From Aequitasia sp047973235 (GTDB taxonomy: Bacteria; Bacillota; Clostridia; Lachnospirales; Lachnospiraceae), in the NCBI GenBank assembly GCA_047973235.1, contig JBKEBP010000128.1:24968-88967 (forward strand): a stretch of 64,000 bases of DNA. The letters run 5' to 3'. Numbering within the stretch: the first letter of the stretch is position 1; each line of letters opens with the position of its first letter. The notes beneath the pieces are model-generated. The model was not told where the DNA came from, ran no database searches, and saw nothing but the letters and a program-made list of their open reading frames with translations. Below, piece by piece: positions 54,402 to 63,013 of the stretch. Made by a program: the position numbers and the translations under genes.

Positions 54402-55923
54402 TGTTCATCTCCCTTTCCATTTTAGCCCAAACATCTGACAACGCCTCAACAACTGTTCTGTAATTCCGATATTTCTTTTCATATACTTCACTATATTCTC
54501 TTCTTGGTGTGATTCGTTGCGAAACCTGTACAAGCTGATGAATTACATCACCATAGTTCTTATACACTCCGACACCTATACTCGCCGCCATCATTGCTCC
54601 AATAATCCCTTGTTCCCTGCATTCCACAGTCTCAATATCCATTTGCAAGACATCCGCAAATATTTGAACCCAAACTTTGGAATTTGCCACTCCACCAGCA
54701 AGTCGAATGGCAGAAGGTTTTTCTCTGTTTTTTAATAGTCTTTTTAAGTGTGTTAGATGAGAAAATACAATTCCTTCGTATATAGCTCTAAGAATATGCT
54801 TTCTATTATGATATTCTGTAATGCCAACAAAAGATCCACGTGCCAAGGAATCTTCATTCGACCCATTAAGAAATGGCAGAAAAACAATATTACTCTTTTC
54901 AGGCTCAACTTCTTCAACCCATTTATTAATAAGGGTATAAATACTTTCCGATTTATCTTCCACATTGGTATTAAGTTCACCAAGCATTTCATCAATAAAC
55001 CACTGCATATTTCCAGCTGAGGTAGGACTGCTTTCTTCAATTAAAAAATAGTCAGGAATACAAAACAAAGAGTTTAAAGACACTGTTCCGTCAGCAATTG
55101 GCTGATGTGATATATATTCATTAATGCTCCACGTCCCTGCAATCATGCAAATTGTTGTGTCATCACTAATTCCTGTTGCAATTGCGCATGCATCTACGTC
55201 GAACATTCCTGCAACAACTGCTGTTCCTTCTTTCAATCCTGTCAAGGATGCAACCTGTTCACTTATTCCGCCACAAATCTCCGCCGAATGTTTTAGAGGA
55301 GGTAATTTACTAAATGTCGACTCTAGTCCAAAACTTCTTAATAATTCAATATCATAATCTAACGTATGAAAATTAATAAGGTTGCCACTTGAAAAGTTTG
55401 TATACTCAGCATTAGCTATGCCTGTCATTCGGAAACGAATATAATCATTCACTGAAAAAATGTACTTCATTTCTTCAAATACTACAGGTTCATTTTTATT
55501 AAGCCATGCAAGGAGACTAACAGGCTGACATGGCAAAATATCTTGTAAAGTCTTTTCATATATTTTTTTAGCCGTCCCATCTTTTTTCCATTCTTCAACT
55601 TCTTCCCAAGCTCGTGTATCTGTAGATAAAATCCCATTATAAAGAGGCTTCCCATCTTTTCCAATTAGATATAGTCCTTTCCCATGTCCGGAGAATGAAA
55701 TACCTAGAATGTCCTCTACTGACACACCGCTTGAAACAACTGCCTGTTTGATTACCTTTACATTTTGTTGCCACAATTCTTCCATGTCCCGCTCTACATA
55801 CCCTGGCTGTGGCTTAATATTATGAACTGGCTCCTTTGCTGTAGCTATAAGGTTTCCATCCCTATCAACAACCCCAGCCTTTACAAAAGTACCTCCATTA
55901 TCAATTCCTATAAAATATTTCAC
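54394..55923 (-). CDS. lyxK: FGGY-family kinase, LyxK (L-xylulokinase) type
   Basis: A 509-residue sugar kinase with the FGGY ATP-binding fold (GIDNGGTFVKAGVVD at the N-terminus, AGTWSIN phosphate loop, RLAGGVANSKVWVQIFADV at the C-terminus). ESSPTSAGNMQWF and IYEGIVFSHLTHLKRL follow the LyxK of E. coli rather than rhamnulokinase RhaB. LyxK phosphorylates L-xylulose at C5. Start is GTG after GGTGGTGGG. Its neighbours, an L-rhamnose isomerase and a UlaE epimerase, fit the L-lyxose route; rhamnulose phosphorylation cannot be excluded. Confidence 0.85.
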   Translation of the reverse strand: MKYFIGIDNGGTFVKAGVVDRDGNLIATAKEPVHNIKPQPGYVERDMEELWQQNVKVIKQAVVSSGVSVEDILGISFSGHGKGLYLIGKDGKPLYNGILSTDTRAWEEVEEWKKDGTAKKIYEKTLQDILPCQPVSLLAWLNKNEPVVFEEMKYIFSVNDYIRFRMTGIANAEYTNFSSGNLINFHTLDYDIELLRSFGLESTFSKLPPLKHSAEICGGISEQVASLTGLKEGTAVVAGMFDVDACAIATGISDDTTICMIAGTWSINEYISHQPIADGTVSLNSLFCIPDYFLIEESSPTSAGNMQWFIDEMLGELNTNVEDKSESIYTLINKWVEEVEPEKSNIVFLPFLNGSNEDSLARGSFVGITEYHNRKHILRAIYEGIVFSHLTHLKRLLKNREKPSAIRLAGGVANSKVWVQIFADVLQMDIETVECREQGIIGAMMAASIGVGVYKNYGDVIHQLVQVSQRITPRREYSEVYEKKYRNYRTVVEALSDVWAKMEREMNND

Positions 55924-55972
55924 TAAATTCCCACCACCTTTCCATAGTCCTCTTTCTATTACGGAATATTGA

Positions 55973-57214
55973 TTAGTTCGTGCTTAAGTTATTAATCCAT
56001 TCTTTTCCGGCAACGCCTTGTGTCTCGCAGAAATATTCCCATACAAATCCTGACGGCAACATTTTTACCTCTTCCAATAGCGCTAACCTCTTTGTAGTAT
56101 TTTCTTCATATTCAAGCTTCTTAAGTTCATCAATTGGACGCAGCATTGCCAGCATCAATGCTCTTCGAGCACTACGTGCTCCAATTGCCGTGGCTGCAAT
56201 TCTATTAATAGAGGCGTCAAAGAAATCTGTACCGATGTGAACTTTATCATACGCTTCATAAGAAGCGATTTCTTCCATTATTTCTTTTGTCTGATCATCT
56301 AGGATAACAACATGATCCGAATCCCAACGTACCGGTCTTGACACATGCAATTGTATTTCATCATCAAACGCCAAATAACTTGAAAATTTGGGTCCGATAG
56401 TTTCTGTCGGGTGAAAATGTCCTGCATCCATACAAACTATACAATTCCCTGTATGTGCTGCATACTTCGTATAAAATTCAATTGATCCAGGTACATATGC
56501 TTCACTTCCCAATCCAAAAACTTTTGACTCGCAGGAATCTATGTTATATTCTAATTTTTCTTTAAAAATTCGATCTAATGAATCTTTTAAAATAAGACGT
56601 GGTCGAAGCTTGTCTACACAAATATCTTTACTGCCATCTCCAATCCAATGATTCGTGATACACCTTTCACCTAACTCACGTCCAAAATAATCTCCAATTC
56701 TCCTACATGCAATGCCATGCTCTATCCAAAATTGGCGAACATCTTCATCGGGACTTGTTAAAGTCGCACCAGAATCGTACTCCGGATGAGAAAAATATGT
56801 TGGATTAAAGTCTAACCCAATCTTTCTTTTCTTCGCATAATCCACCCATTCAACAAACTCCTCCGGTCCAATTTCATTCCGCGAAATATTCTTTCCATGC
56901 TTATTCATATAAATGGAGTGCAATGCTAACTTCGTATGGCCCGGGATTAAATCTAATGCCTTATCCAGATTAGTCATAAATTCCTTTGGAGACTTTGCTT
57001 TTCCTGGTGCATTCCCAGTTGACGCTATCCCACCAGTCATTTCACCATCAGGAAACTCCCAACCTTGTAAATCATCTATTTGCCAGCAATGAACGGAAAT
57101 AGGGACTTGCACTAACTTTTGCAGCACTTTATCAGTATCCACCCCCATTTCTGCATATGTATCTCTTGCTATATTGTAGTTTCTTTCAACCTTTCTCACT
57201 TTATTAACTCCCAT
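55973..57214 (-). CDS. rhaA: L-rhamnose isomerase
   Basis: The 413-residue enzyme is of the E. coli RhaA type: CWQIDDLQGWE near the N-terminus, GLDFNPTYFSHP, the metal-site block NHWIGDGSKD, and MDAGHFHPTETIGPKFS followed by HVSRPVRWDSDHVV. It interconverts L-rhamnose and L-rhamnulose with Mn or Co, and enzymes of this family also turn L-lyxose into L-xylulose and accept L-mannose. It lies between the permeases and the LyxK-type kinase. Confidence 0.94.
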   Translation of the reverse strand: MGVNKVRKVERNYNIARDTYAEMGVDTDKVLQKLVQVPISVHCWQIDDLQGWEFPDGEMTGGIASTGNAPGKAKSPKEFMTNLDKALDLIPGHTKLALHSIYMNKHGKNISRNEIGPEEFVEWVDYAKKRKIGLDFNPTYFSHPEYDSGATLTSPDEDVRQFWIEHGIACRRIGDYFGRELGERCITNHWIGDGSKDICVDKLRPRLILKDSLDRIFKEKLEYNIDSCESKVFGLGSEAYVPGSIEFYTKYAAHTGNCIVCMDAGHFHPTETIGPKFSSYLAFDDEIQLHVSRPVRWDSDHVVILDDQTKEIMEEIASYEAYDKVHIGTDFFDASINRIAATAIGARSARRALMLAMLRPIDELKKLEYEENTTKRLALLEEVKMLPSGFVWEYFCETQGVAGKEWINNLSTN

Positions 57215-57265
57215 TTATCTCACGTCTCCTTTTCTTTATTAATTTTTATTATTAATAAGTTACTT

Positions 57266-58099
57266 CTAGCCCTTAACTGCTCCCGCCGTCAAACCTTCCA
57301 CTAACTGCTTATTAAACACAATAAATATAATCAACATAGGAACCGTAATGATTATGACATCCGCAAACAATAAGTTATATGAACTTGTATACTGTCCCAT
57401 AAATGAATACAGAGTTAGCTGAACTGTAACATTCTCTTTACCCGGCAAAAAATAAAGTGGATTAGCAAAATCATTAAATATAGAGCATGCATTTAGAATG
57501 ATTGTTGTTGCAGTAACCGGACGTAATAATGGAAATATAACTGATGTAAACATTTTAAAAGCAGAACACCCATCAATAACTGCTGCCTCTTCTAATTCCC
57601 TCGGGATGGATGCCATGAAACCGCGATACAACATAATAGTAAACGGAATCTGTAAAGCAATTTCTACCATGATTAACCCAAACATTGTTTTATATAAATG
57701 CAGATGCTGAAGCAACCAAATAGTTGGCATAACGGCCGCTGGAATCATTAATCCCATTGTGAACAGCATATTAATCACCTTAATCTTCTTATCACGTCGC
57801 CTTTGCACAACATATCCCGCCATTGAACCAACAATGATAAGCCCTAAAATCGAAAAAAATGTTAAAATCAAGCTATTTTTAAAAGCCGTCAATATCTGAT
57901 AGTTGTTTGCTGAAAAAGCTTCTACATAATTACTCCATTGCAAGCTTTCTGGCAAAGTTATATTTAAAAGATTTGCTTCTCTTCGTTCTTTCAATGAGTT
58001 AATAAGCATAAAGGCAAAAGGAATAATAAAAATTACAGCAACTATTACCAAGCTCACAATATTTCCCCAAATTGTAAATCTTTTTTTTGCTTTCATCAC
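57266..58099 (-). CDS. sugar ABC transporter permease (MalG type)
   Basis: A 277-residue permease with six helices, the EAA loop ELEEAAVIDGCSAFKMF near residue 182 and the C-terminal EGLTAGAVKG typical of CUT1 systems. Its start overlaps the partner permease by 4 bases (ATGA). Confidence 0.93.
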   Translation of the reverse strand: MMKAKKRFTIWGNIVSLVIVAVIFIIPFAFMLINSLKERREANLLNITLPESLQWSNYVEAFSANNYQILTAFKNSLILTFFSILGLIIVGSMAGYVVQRRRDKKIKVINMLFTMGLMIPAAVMPTIWLLQHLHLYKTMFGLIMVEIALQIPFTIMLYRGFMASIPRELEEAAVIDGCSAFKMFTSVIFPLLRPVTATTIILNACSIFNDFANPLYFLPGKENVTVQLTLYSFMGQYTSSYNLLFADVIIITVPMLIIFIVFNKQLVEGLTAGAVKG

Positions 58100-58950
58100 T
58101 CCTCCTTACTCTGCAGAAACTTTTGAAGCGGAAAAGCTATTACCGCAATAATAATCAACATGATTACATTACCCGTTGTTGAAAGGCCGTAATATCCGGC
58201 TGCATATTTCTTATATACAATAGAGGCCAGAACGTCTGTGGCAAATCCTGGTCCCCCTCCCGTCATCGACCATATCAAATCAAAAAATCTTAGTCCACTA
58301 GTTAAAGAAAGAATAATTACAGAATTCACCGCTGGACGAGATAATGGCAAAGTGATATTTTTTATTTTTTGTAAAGCATTTGCACCATCCATAGATGCCG
58401 CCTCATAATAGCTTCGATCAATTGATGTTATACTTGCAATATAAATAATTGTAGATACTCCAACCCCCTTCCAAACATCTGTAGCAATTACACTTCCTAA
58501 CGCCAACTGTACATTGCCAAGCCAATCCGGTCCAGTTATGCCAATCACTGAAAGAGCTTGATTAATTATCCCTTTTGATGGATGCATCAATGCACTGAAA
58601 GTAATTCCGACGGCAATTGTTGAGACTATATTTGGAAAGAAAATCACACTTCTCAAAAGATTTTTTGTTTTAATAGAGCTAGTTAAAAACACTGCCAGCA
58701 AAAATCCAAGAACAACCTTGATCCCACTTGTTGCAAATCCATAAATCAGTGTGTTTTTGATTCCTATTGACATAGAATAGTCTGATAAAAAAGTCTTATA
58801 ATTCTTCAATCCTGCCCAGGACATATCTGTAAATGTCCAGTTCATCATACTAAAATAAATTGAAATTACCGTTGGAATAAGGAAGAAGACTGTAAAAATA
58901 ATAAGTGCTGGTGTTAAAAACCAAAAAGAGTATATTCTTTTTTCTTTCAT
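58096..58950 (-). CDS. sugar ABC transporter permease (MalF/UgpA type)
   Basis: A 284-residue permease with six helices and EAA loop YYEAASMDGANALQKIKNI near residue 190. No convincing ribosome-binding site precedes its ATG (AAGAAACGA is weak), which is unusual here. The remnant of an IS110 element lies directly upstream, between it and its binding-protein gene, so its original leader may have been lost. No ATPase gene is present in the operon. Confidence 0.9.
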   Translation of the reverse strand: MKEKRIYSFWFLTPALIIFTVFFLIPTVISIYFSMMNWTFTDMSWAGLKNYKTFLSDYSMSIGIKNTLIYGFATSGIKVVLGFLLAVFLTSSIKTKNLLRSVIFFPNIVSTIAVGITFSALMHPSKGIINQALSVIGITGPDWLGNVQLALGSVIATDVWKGVGVSTIIYIASITSIDRSYYEAASMDGANALQKIKNITLPLSRPAVNSVIILSLTSGLRFFDLIWSMTGGGPGFATDVLASIVYKKYAAGYYGLSTTGNVIMLIIIAVIAFPLQKFLQSKEE

Positions 58951-59029
58951 TCGTTTCTTATATGATGTTTATAGAAGCTAAACACATACTTTCCTTTCTT
59001 TTTTTATTGACTTATAATACATTCAGATG

Positions 59030-59495
59030 CTGTGGACTTTAGATTGTTTTTCTGTAGTTCAACTACTCCAAGGAGTGTATTGCCACGGTTTTATCTAAAT
59101 CATTTATAAGCTGGATGTGCCAATGGGTATCCCTGTCAGAGCACTTATTTCAATCAAGTCTATGGGGGTAAACACCAGTGGAATTGTCACAGTGTCAACA
59201 CTCAGAAAGGATCTCTTATGGTTTATGTAGGCATTGATATTGCCAGATTCAACCATTCTGCCTCTGCCCTATCTTCAGATAGTGAAATAATGCTTCAACC
59301 GTTCAAATTTACAAATGACTATGATGGCTTCCATCTTCTCAATCAGAAGCTTGAATCCTTCAATTCTAATGAGATCATCATAGGCCTTGAATCAACGGCC
59401 CATTATGGCAACAACCTTGTTGAATTCTTTGTGAAATACAATTACAAGGTCTGTGTCATAAACCTTATTCTGACTTCTACGATACTGGTCTTATA
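59030..59495 (+). mobile_element. decayed IS110-family element
   Basis: The stretch combines an N-terminal IS110 transposase fragment (59218 onward) with about 190 bases of hairpin-rich non-coding DNA upstream of it, as in the left end of IS110 elements. Coding similarity fades at about 59490 (INLILTST in place of the expected INPIQTST). The right end and most of the transposase are missing. Edges are approximate, because IS110 elements lack terminal inverted repeats. Confidence 0.6.
59040..59217 (+). ncRNA. possible relic of an IS110 bridge RNA
   Basis: IS110-group elements encode a bridge RNA in the non-coding end upstream of the transposase. This segment holds several small hairpins: GTAGT-TCA-ACTAC, CTCC-AA-GGAG, GTGC...GCAC enclosing GGG-TAT-CCC, and GGT-AAAC-ACC. 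There is no coding potential. The assignment is from position and structure only, and the RNA would be non-functional without an intact transposase. Confidence 0.35.
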
Positions 59496-59544
59496 TTGGG
59501 TAAAGCGTGTGACATCACACGCTTTACTCAATTTATCACAATAA
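59218..59544 (+). pseudogene. truncated IS110-family transposase
   Basis: About 90 residues of a DEDD transposase remain: MVYVGIDIARFNH (first catalytic Asp), FKFTNDYDGFHLL and IIIGLESTAHYGNNLVEFF (catalytic Glu). A full enzyme has about 400 residues, so the rest of the RuvC-like domain and the serine-bearing C-terminal domain are gone. After about residue 90 the frame runs into unrelated sequence containing the hairpin at 59496-59531. It lies opposite to the operon it interrupts. Confidence 0.85.
59496..59531 (-). terminator. near-perfect hairpin after the binding-protein gene
   Basis: TTGGGTAAAGCGTGTGA and TCACACGCTTTACTCAA pair over 17 positions with one mismatch, so the palindrome has almost no loop. 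It lies 26 bases after the stop of the substrate-binding protein gene. It has no U-run on either strand, so termination is uncertain; it may be an attenuator or an RNA-stabilising stem. Confidence 0.5.
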
Positions 59545-59556
59545 TTAAAGTCCTTT

Positions 59557-60864
59557 TTACTGAGCCCAATCATATCCCAATTGTTGTGCCTGTAACTTAC
59601 AATCCGAATCATATTTCTTTGCTGCTTCTTCAGCTGTTGTTTGGCCTGAACCAGCTTCCTGACAGATTGCCGGGCAGTTCGCCCCTTTTATATCTGTAAT
59701 AAATTCCATTGCAAGTCCCGTTTTGCCGTTATCGTAATATGCTTGCATATCTTCCGACACGGCCGGATACGCGTTATCAGACATTTCGTAACCTTTAACA
59801 CAGAATGGTCCATCCGGTAACAATGCAGATGCATATGCATCCAAAGCTTCATCAGAAATATAAAACTCCATAAAACGGACAATCTCATCAGTTTTATCAC
59901 TGTTTTTATTTCCGTAGAAAGATGTTGGCATCCATGTGGTTAATGTTGTATCTTCTTTCTCATCAGCTGGAATTGCAAATACACCAATATTATCATTACT
60001 TCCGTATAAGTCATAAATATTAGTCAACGCTTGTGTCAGGCATATCCATTGTGCACCTTTCTCGTTGTATAACATCTCACAAGCATCTTCATAAGACGTG
60101 GAAAGAAAATCAGTATTATAATATTCATTTAATTCGACTGCTTTTTCAAACGATCTTAGTGCATTAGGATTTTCAGCATAAGTATCTTCTCCAGCAGTTA
60201 ACTTCGTGGGGAAATCCGGGTCCTTCTTCAATACATTTGCATTATCGCCAAGGAATACAATTTGTGATGTCCAATCTTCTGCAAAGCTTCCAATAACTGC
60301 ATTTTCACCTGCCTCTTTTAGCACTTTACAGTTCGTAATAAAATCACTCCAAGTTTCTGGTACTTCCAGCTGATACTTTTCATATATATCTTTGTTATAC
60401 ATAACCGCCCCTACCTGAGAAGATAATCCAGGAACACCATAAGTATAACCATCTATGGTCACAGCTGAAATATAGTTTTCGTCCAATCGGTCCATAATTA
60501 CCGCATTATCACTCAAATCAATGAAATACTCTGAAGGATTCAACGCAGATAACAATGCACCCGAGTTATAAAACACAAGGTCTGTCATATCACCTGATGC
60601 CAGTCTTGTTTTCATAAGATTGTCACCCTCAACACCAGTTGGCTTATACTCAAATTCCACATTGATTCCTATCTTCTCTTTTGCCAGAGCGCAAACCGCC
60701 TCGATTCCTGCCGCTGAGACATCCGTCGAAATCATCATTGTTAATGTTGTTTCCTCGCTCGTTCCATCTCCACTTTCATTTTCTGAGCTTCCATTGTTAC
60801 CACACGCTACCATTGAGACTCCTATAACCACTACTAATAATGCTGCGAGTAATTTTCTTTTCAT
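59557..60864 (-). CDS. sugar-binding lipoprotein of ABC transporter
   Basis: A 435-residue solute-binding protein with lipoprotein signal GVSMVACGNNG (Cys at about 21), a Ser/Glu-rich linker and a family 1 binding domain (TLTMMISTDVSA, then TWMPTSFYGN). It opens the module 2 operon and matches the two permeases beyond the IS remnant. The ATG follows GAGGAGG. Probable ligand is a rhamnose- or lyxose-containing oligosaccharide. Confidence 0.92.
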   Translation of the reverse strand: MKRKLLAALLVVVIGVSMVACGNNGSSENESGDGTSEETTLTMMISTDVSAAGIEAVCALAKEKIGINVEFEYKPTGVEGDNLMKTRLASGDMTDLVFYNSGALLSALNPSEYFIDLSDNAVIMDRLDENYISAVTIDGYTYGVPGLSSQVGAVMYNKDIYEKYQLEVPETWSDFITNCKVLKEAGENAVIGSFAEDWTSQIVFLGDNANVLKKDPDFPTKLTAGEDTYAENPNALRSFEKAVELNEYYNTDFLSTSYEDACEMLYNEKGAQWICLTQALTNIYDLYGSNDNIGVFAIPADEKEDTTLTTWMPTSFYGNKNSDKTDEIVRFMEFYISDEALDAYASALLPDGPFCVKGYEMSDNAYPAVSEDMQAYYDNGKTGLAMEFITDIKGANCPAICQEAGSGQTTAEEAAKKYDSDCKLQAQQLGYDWAQ

Positions 60865-61096
60865 AAACCTTTCCTCCTCATACTTTTGTTTGTGATACAG
60901 ATTACCTGTACACTCTTTTCTTTTGACATCGTCATTTTAACACGCTAGTACCAACATGAACATAAAGTTTCTCGTCAAGTTGGATGGAAAAATCATTCGC
61001 TTAGCGACTTGTCTTCTTTTAATTTTATAAATAATGTTTTCATATGTAAAAATCTTTCAATTCGCATTCACAAATCTATCATTCATTCTTAAGTGG

Positions 61097-61126
61097 TTGA
61101 CTTACTTGCCTTATATTATGTAAAAT
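61097..61126 (+). promoter_or_regulatory. promoter of the second YesM-type kinase gene
   Basis: TTGACT (61097-61102), 18 bases, then TAAAAT (61121-61126), with the start codon 36 bases further on and an AGGAG ribosome-binding site. The rest of the 60865-61161 gap must also hold the divergent promoter of the binding-protein operon, for which I see no convincing -35/-10 pair. Confidence 0.5.
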
Positions 61127-61161
61127 ACTAGTATATAGTCAATAACATAGGAGCGAAGCTT

Positions 61162-62940
61162 ATGACACTTGAGAAAAAAATTGGTAGAGGTTTACGCAAT
61201 TTTGCATTATTTGCTGGTATTTTTTTAGCTATTGTTTACTGCATTAGTGCAGGACAGATATATGCAAAAAAAGAGTATGATTGGATTACACAAGCTTCCT
61301 TAATAACGTCTGCAAGATTTGATGATATAATATCGCAATCTCTTATGGTAAATAACATGCTTCTTTCAGACCAAGATACACTAACAGCCATTAATAACTT
61401 ATCAAAAATGAGCGATTACAGTCCTAACTATTATGCTCGTTATTTCGATGAATCATATGCTACTATTCGAGCAAGTCTAAATAATTACTTTACAATGCGA
61501 CAATTTTATCGTGCAATATTTTTTAATGAAAACGGAGATATTATTGACGGAAATAGTGTTGTAAAAGACCCTGTGGATACTTCACTTGACTATAAGCTGA
61601 TTCCCGGTGTACCTGGACTATTACCAGGCGATTATACCATTGTCCCATGTCACATAGATGAATGGGGTAAAAATCATAATCAGTCGGTTCTTTCAGTCAT
61701 AAAACGACTAGTCGGCAATGGGATGGGGTATATTGAAGTACAATGGACAGAATCAAATTTAGATAATCAATTACAGCCTAGTGATAACATATATGATATT
61801 TTTTTATATGATGAGGCAGGAACTTTGCTTTACTCCAGTAATAAGGAAAATGAAATTGACTATTTTGAAATTATTAATCAAAAATCACCTGACACCAATT
61901 ATTTTTCTACAAGTAGTGAAGTTGTTGCTTTTGACAAAAGTCAAACTACTGGTGTTACAACTGTTATAATTAATCACACCTCCCTTTACAGTCGATTAAT
62001 AATTCAGATTGTACCTTGGCTCTTCCTGCTTATGTCGACTTTTTTCGTTATTTCTCTTGTATATTCCAAACGAGCCTCTAAAATGCTGATAAAACCAATT
62101 AATACATTGAGAGATGTTATGGAAAGGACTACTCTTCAAAATATGATGGAGGTTACTCCTGAAACAGAAATGCACTTACATTCCAGTGAGGAAATCAGTG
62201 CTTTATACCACTCTTTCTTCTCTGTTATAAAACGACTGGATTATTCAATCAAAAGCGAGAAACAATTATCTGTTCTACAGTTACAAGCTCAATTTGATTT
62301 GCTTCAAGCTCAAGTAAATCCACACTTTCTCTATAACGTCCTAAATGTTATTTCTGCTAAAAGCATTATGGGCTCTACTGAATATGAAAGTATTTGTGAC
62401 ATGTGTTCTTGTTTAGGAAAAATGTTGCGATATTCTACTAATACCCGAAAAAATCTTGGCTCTATCCGTGAGGAAAAAGATTATTTACAACTATATTTTA
62501 ATTTATTGAAATATAGATACGAAAATCGGTTAGAATACGAAATCGTCATTGAATCAAATATTGAAGATGAGCCCCTTCCCAAAATTGTGCTACAGCAAAT
62601 TGTTGAAAATTGTATTACTCATGGATATTCAAACACACGGGATTCAATTCAAATTACGGTTACAGGAAAAGGGACGCCAGGATGCTGGGTGCTGAATGTG
62701 CACGATAATGGCACTGGCTTCGCCGAAGAAGCAAAACAAAAACTCGCCTCGCAAATGGAGGATATAAGACAACGGCTTTCTGATGAACGGAATCGTGTCG
62801 AATTAGAAATAGGCGGCATGGGACTTATCAGTACTTTTGCGAGACTCTACTTAATTTATGGAGATTCATTATCATTTCTCATTCAGTCAGATGATATTGG
62901 AACCGATGTCAGTATTAGTATTAATCTAAACCAGGACTAA
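61162..62940 (+). CDS. YesM-type sensor histidine kinase
   Basis: A 592-residue kinase with an N-terminal helix (about 12-32), an external sensor domain, a second helix (about 280-302), HAMP, and the LytS/YesM kinase core LQAQVNPHFLYNVLNVIS (His about 391) with ATPase motifs IVENCITHGY and HDNGTGF. It is the same length as the module 1 kinase but only distantly similar outside the kinase core. Transcribed away from the module 2 operon, it probably senses the sugar bound outside the cell. Confidence 0.92.
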   Translation: MTLEKKIGRGLRNFALFAGIFLAIVYCISAGQIYAKKEYDWITQASLITSARFDDIISQSLMVNNMLLSDQDTLTAINNLSKMSDYSPNYYARYFDESYATIRASLNNYFTMRQFYRAIFFNENGDIIDGNSVVKDPVDTSLDYKLIPGVPGLLPGDYTIVPCHIDEWGKNHNQSVLSVIKRLVGNGMGYIEVQWTESNLDNQLQPSDNIYDIFLYDEAGTLLYSSNKENEIDYFEIINQKSPDTNYFSTSSEVVAFDKSQTTGVTTVIINHTSLYSRLIIQIVPWLFLLMSTFFVISLVYSKRASKMLIKPINTLRDVMERTTLQNMMEVTPETEMHLHSSEEISALYHSFFSVIKRLDYSIKSEKQLSVLQLQAQFDLLQAQVNPHFLYNVLNVISAKSIMGSTEYESICDMCSCLGKMLRYSTNTRKNLGSIREEKDYLQLYFNLLKYRYENRLEYEIVIESNIEDEPLPKIVLQQIVENCITHGYSNTRDSIQITVTGKGTPGCWVLNVHDNGTGFAEEAKQKLASQMEDIRQRLSDERNRVELEIGGMGLISTFARLYLIYGDSLSFLIQSDDIGTDVSISINLNQD

Positions 62941-63013
62941 ATATATATCATTACTATATATTAGAAAAGCGTATCTCAAAAATCTAAATTCATACTAAGA
63001 GGAGATTAGTCTA

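Noticed and set aside
54753..55040. A 95-codon alternative frame inside the LyxK-type kinase gene
   Set aside because: It runs in another frame of a clearly coding region and has no recognisable domain or start signal.
54394..55923. Assignment of the FGGY kinase as rhamnulokinase RhaB
   Set aside because: Despite the rhamnose isomerase and rhamnosidase neighbours, the SPTSAGN and YEGIVFSHLTHL segments follow LyxK, and RhaB-specific N-terminal features are missing.
59030..59495. A complete, active insertion sequence
   Set aside because: Only about 90 transposase residues remain and no right end is visible.
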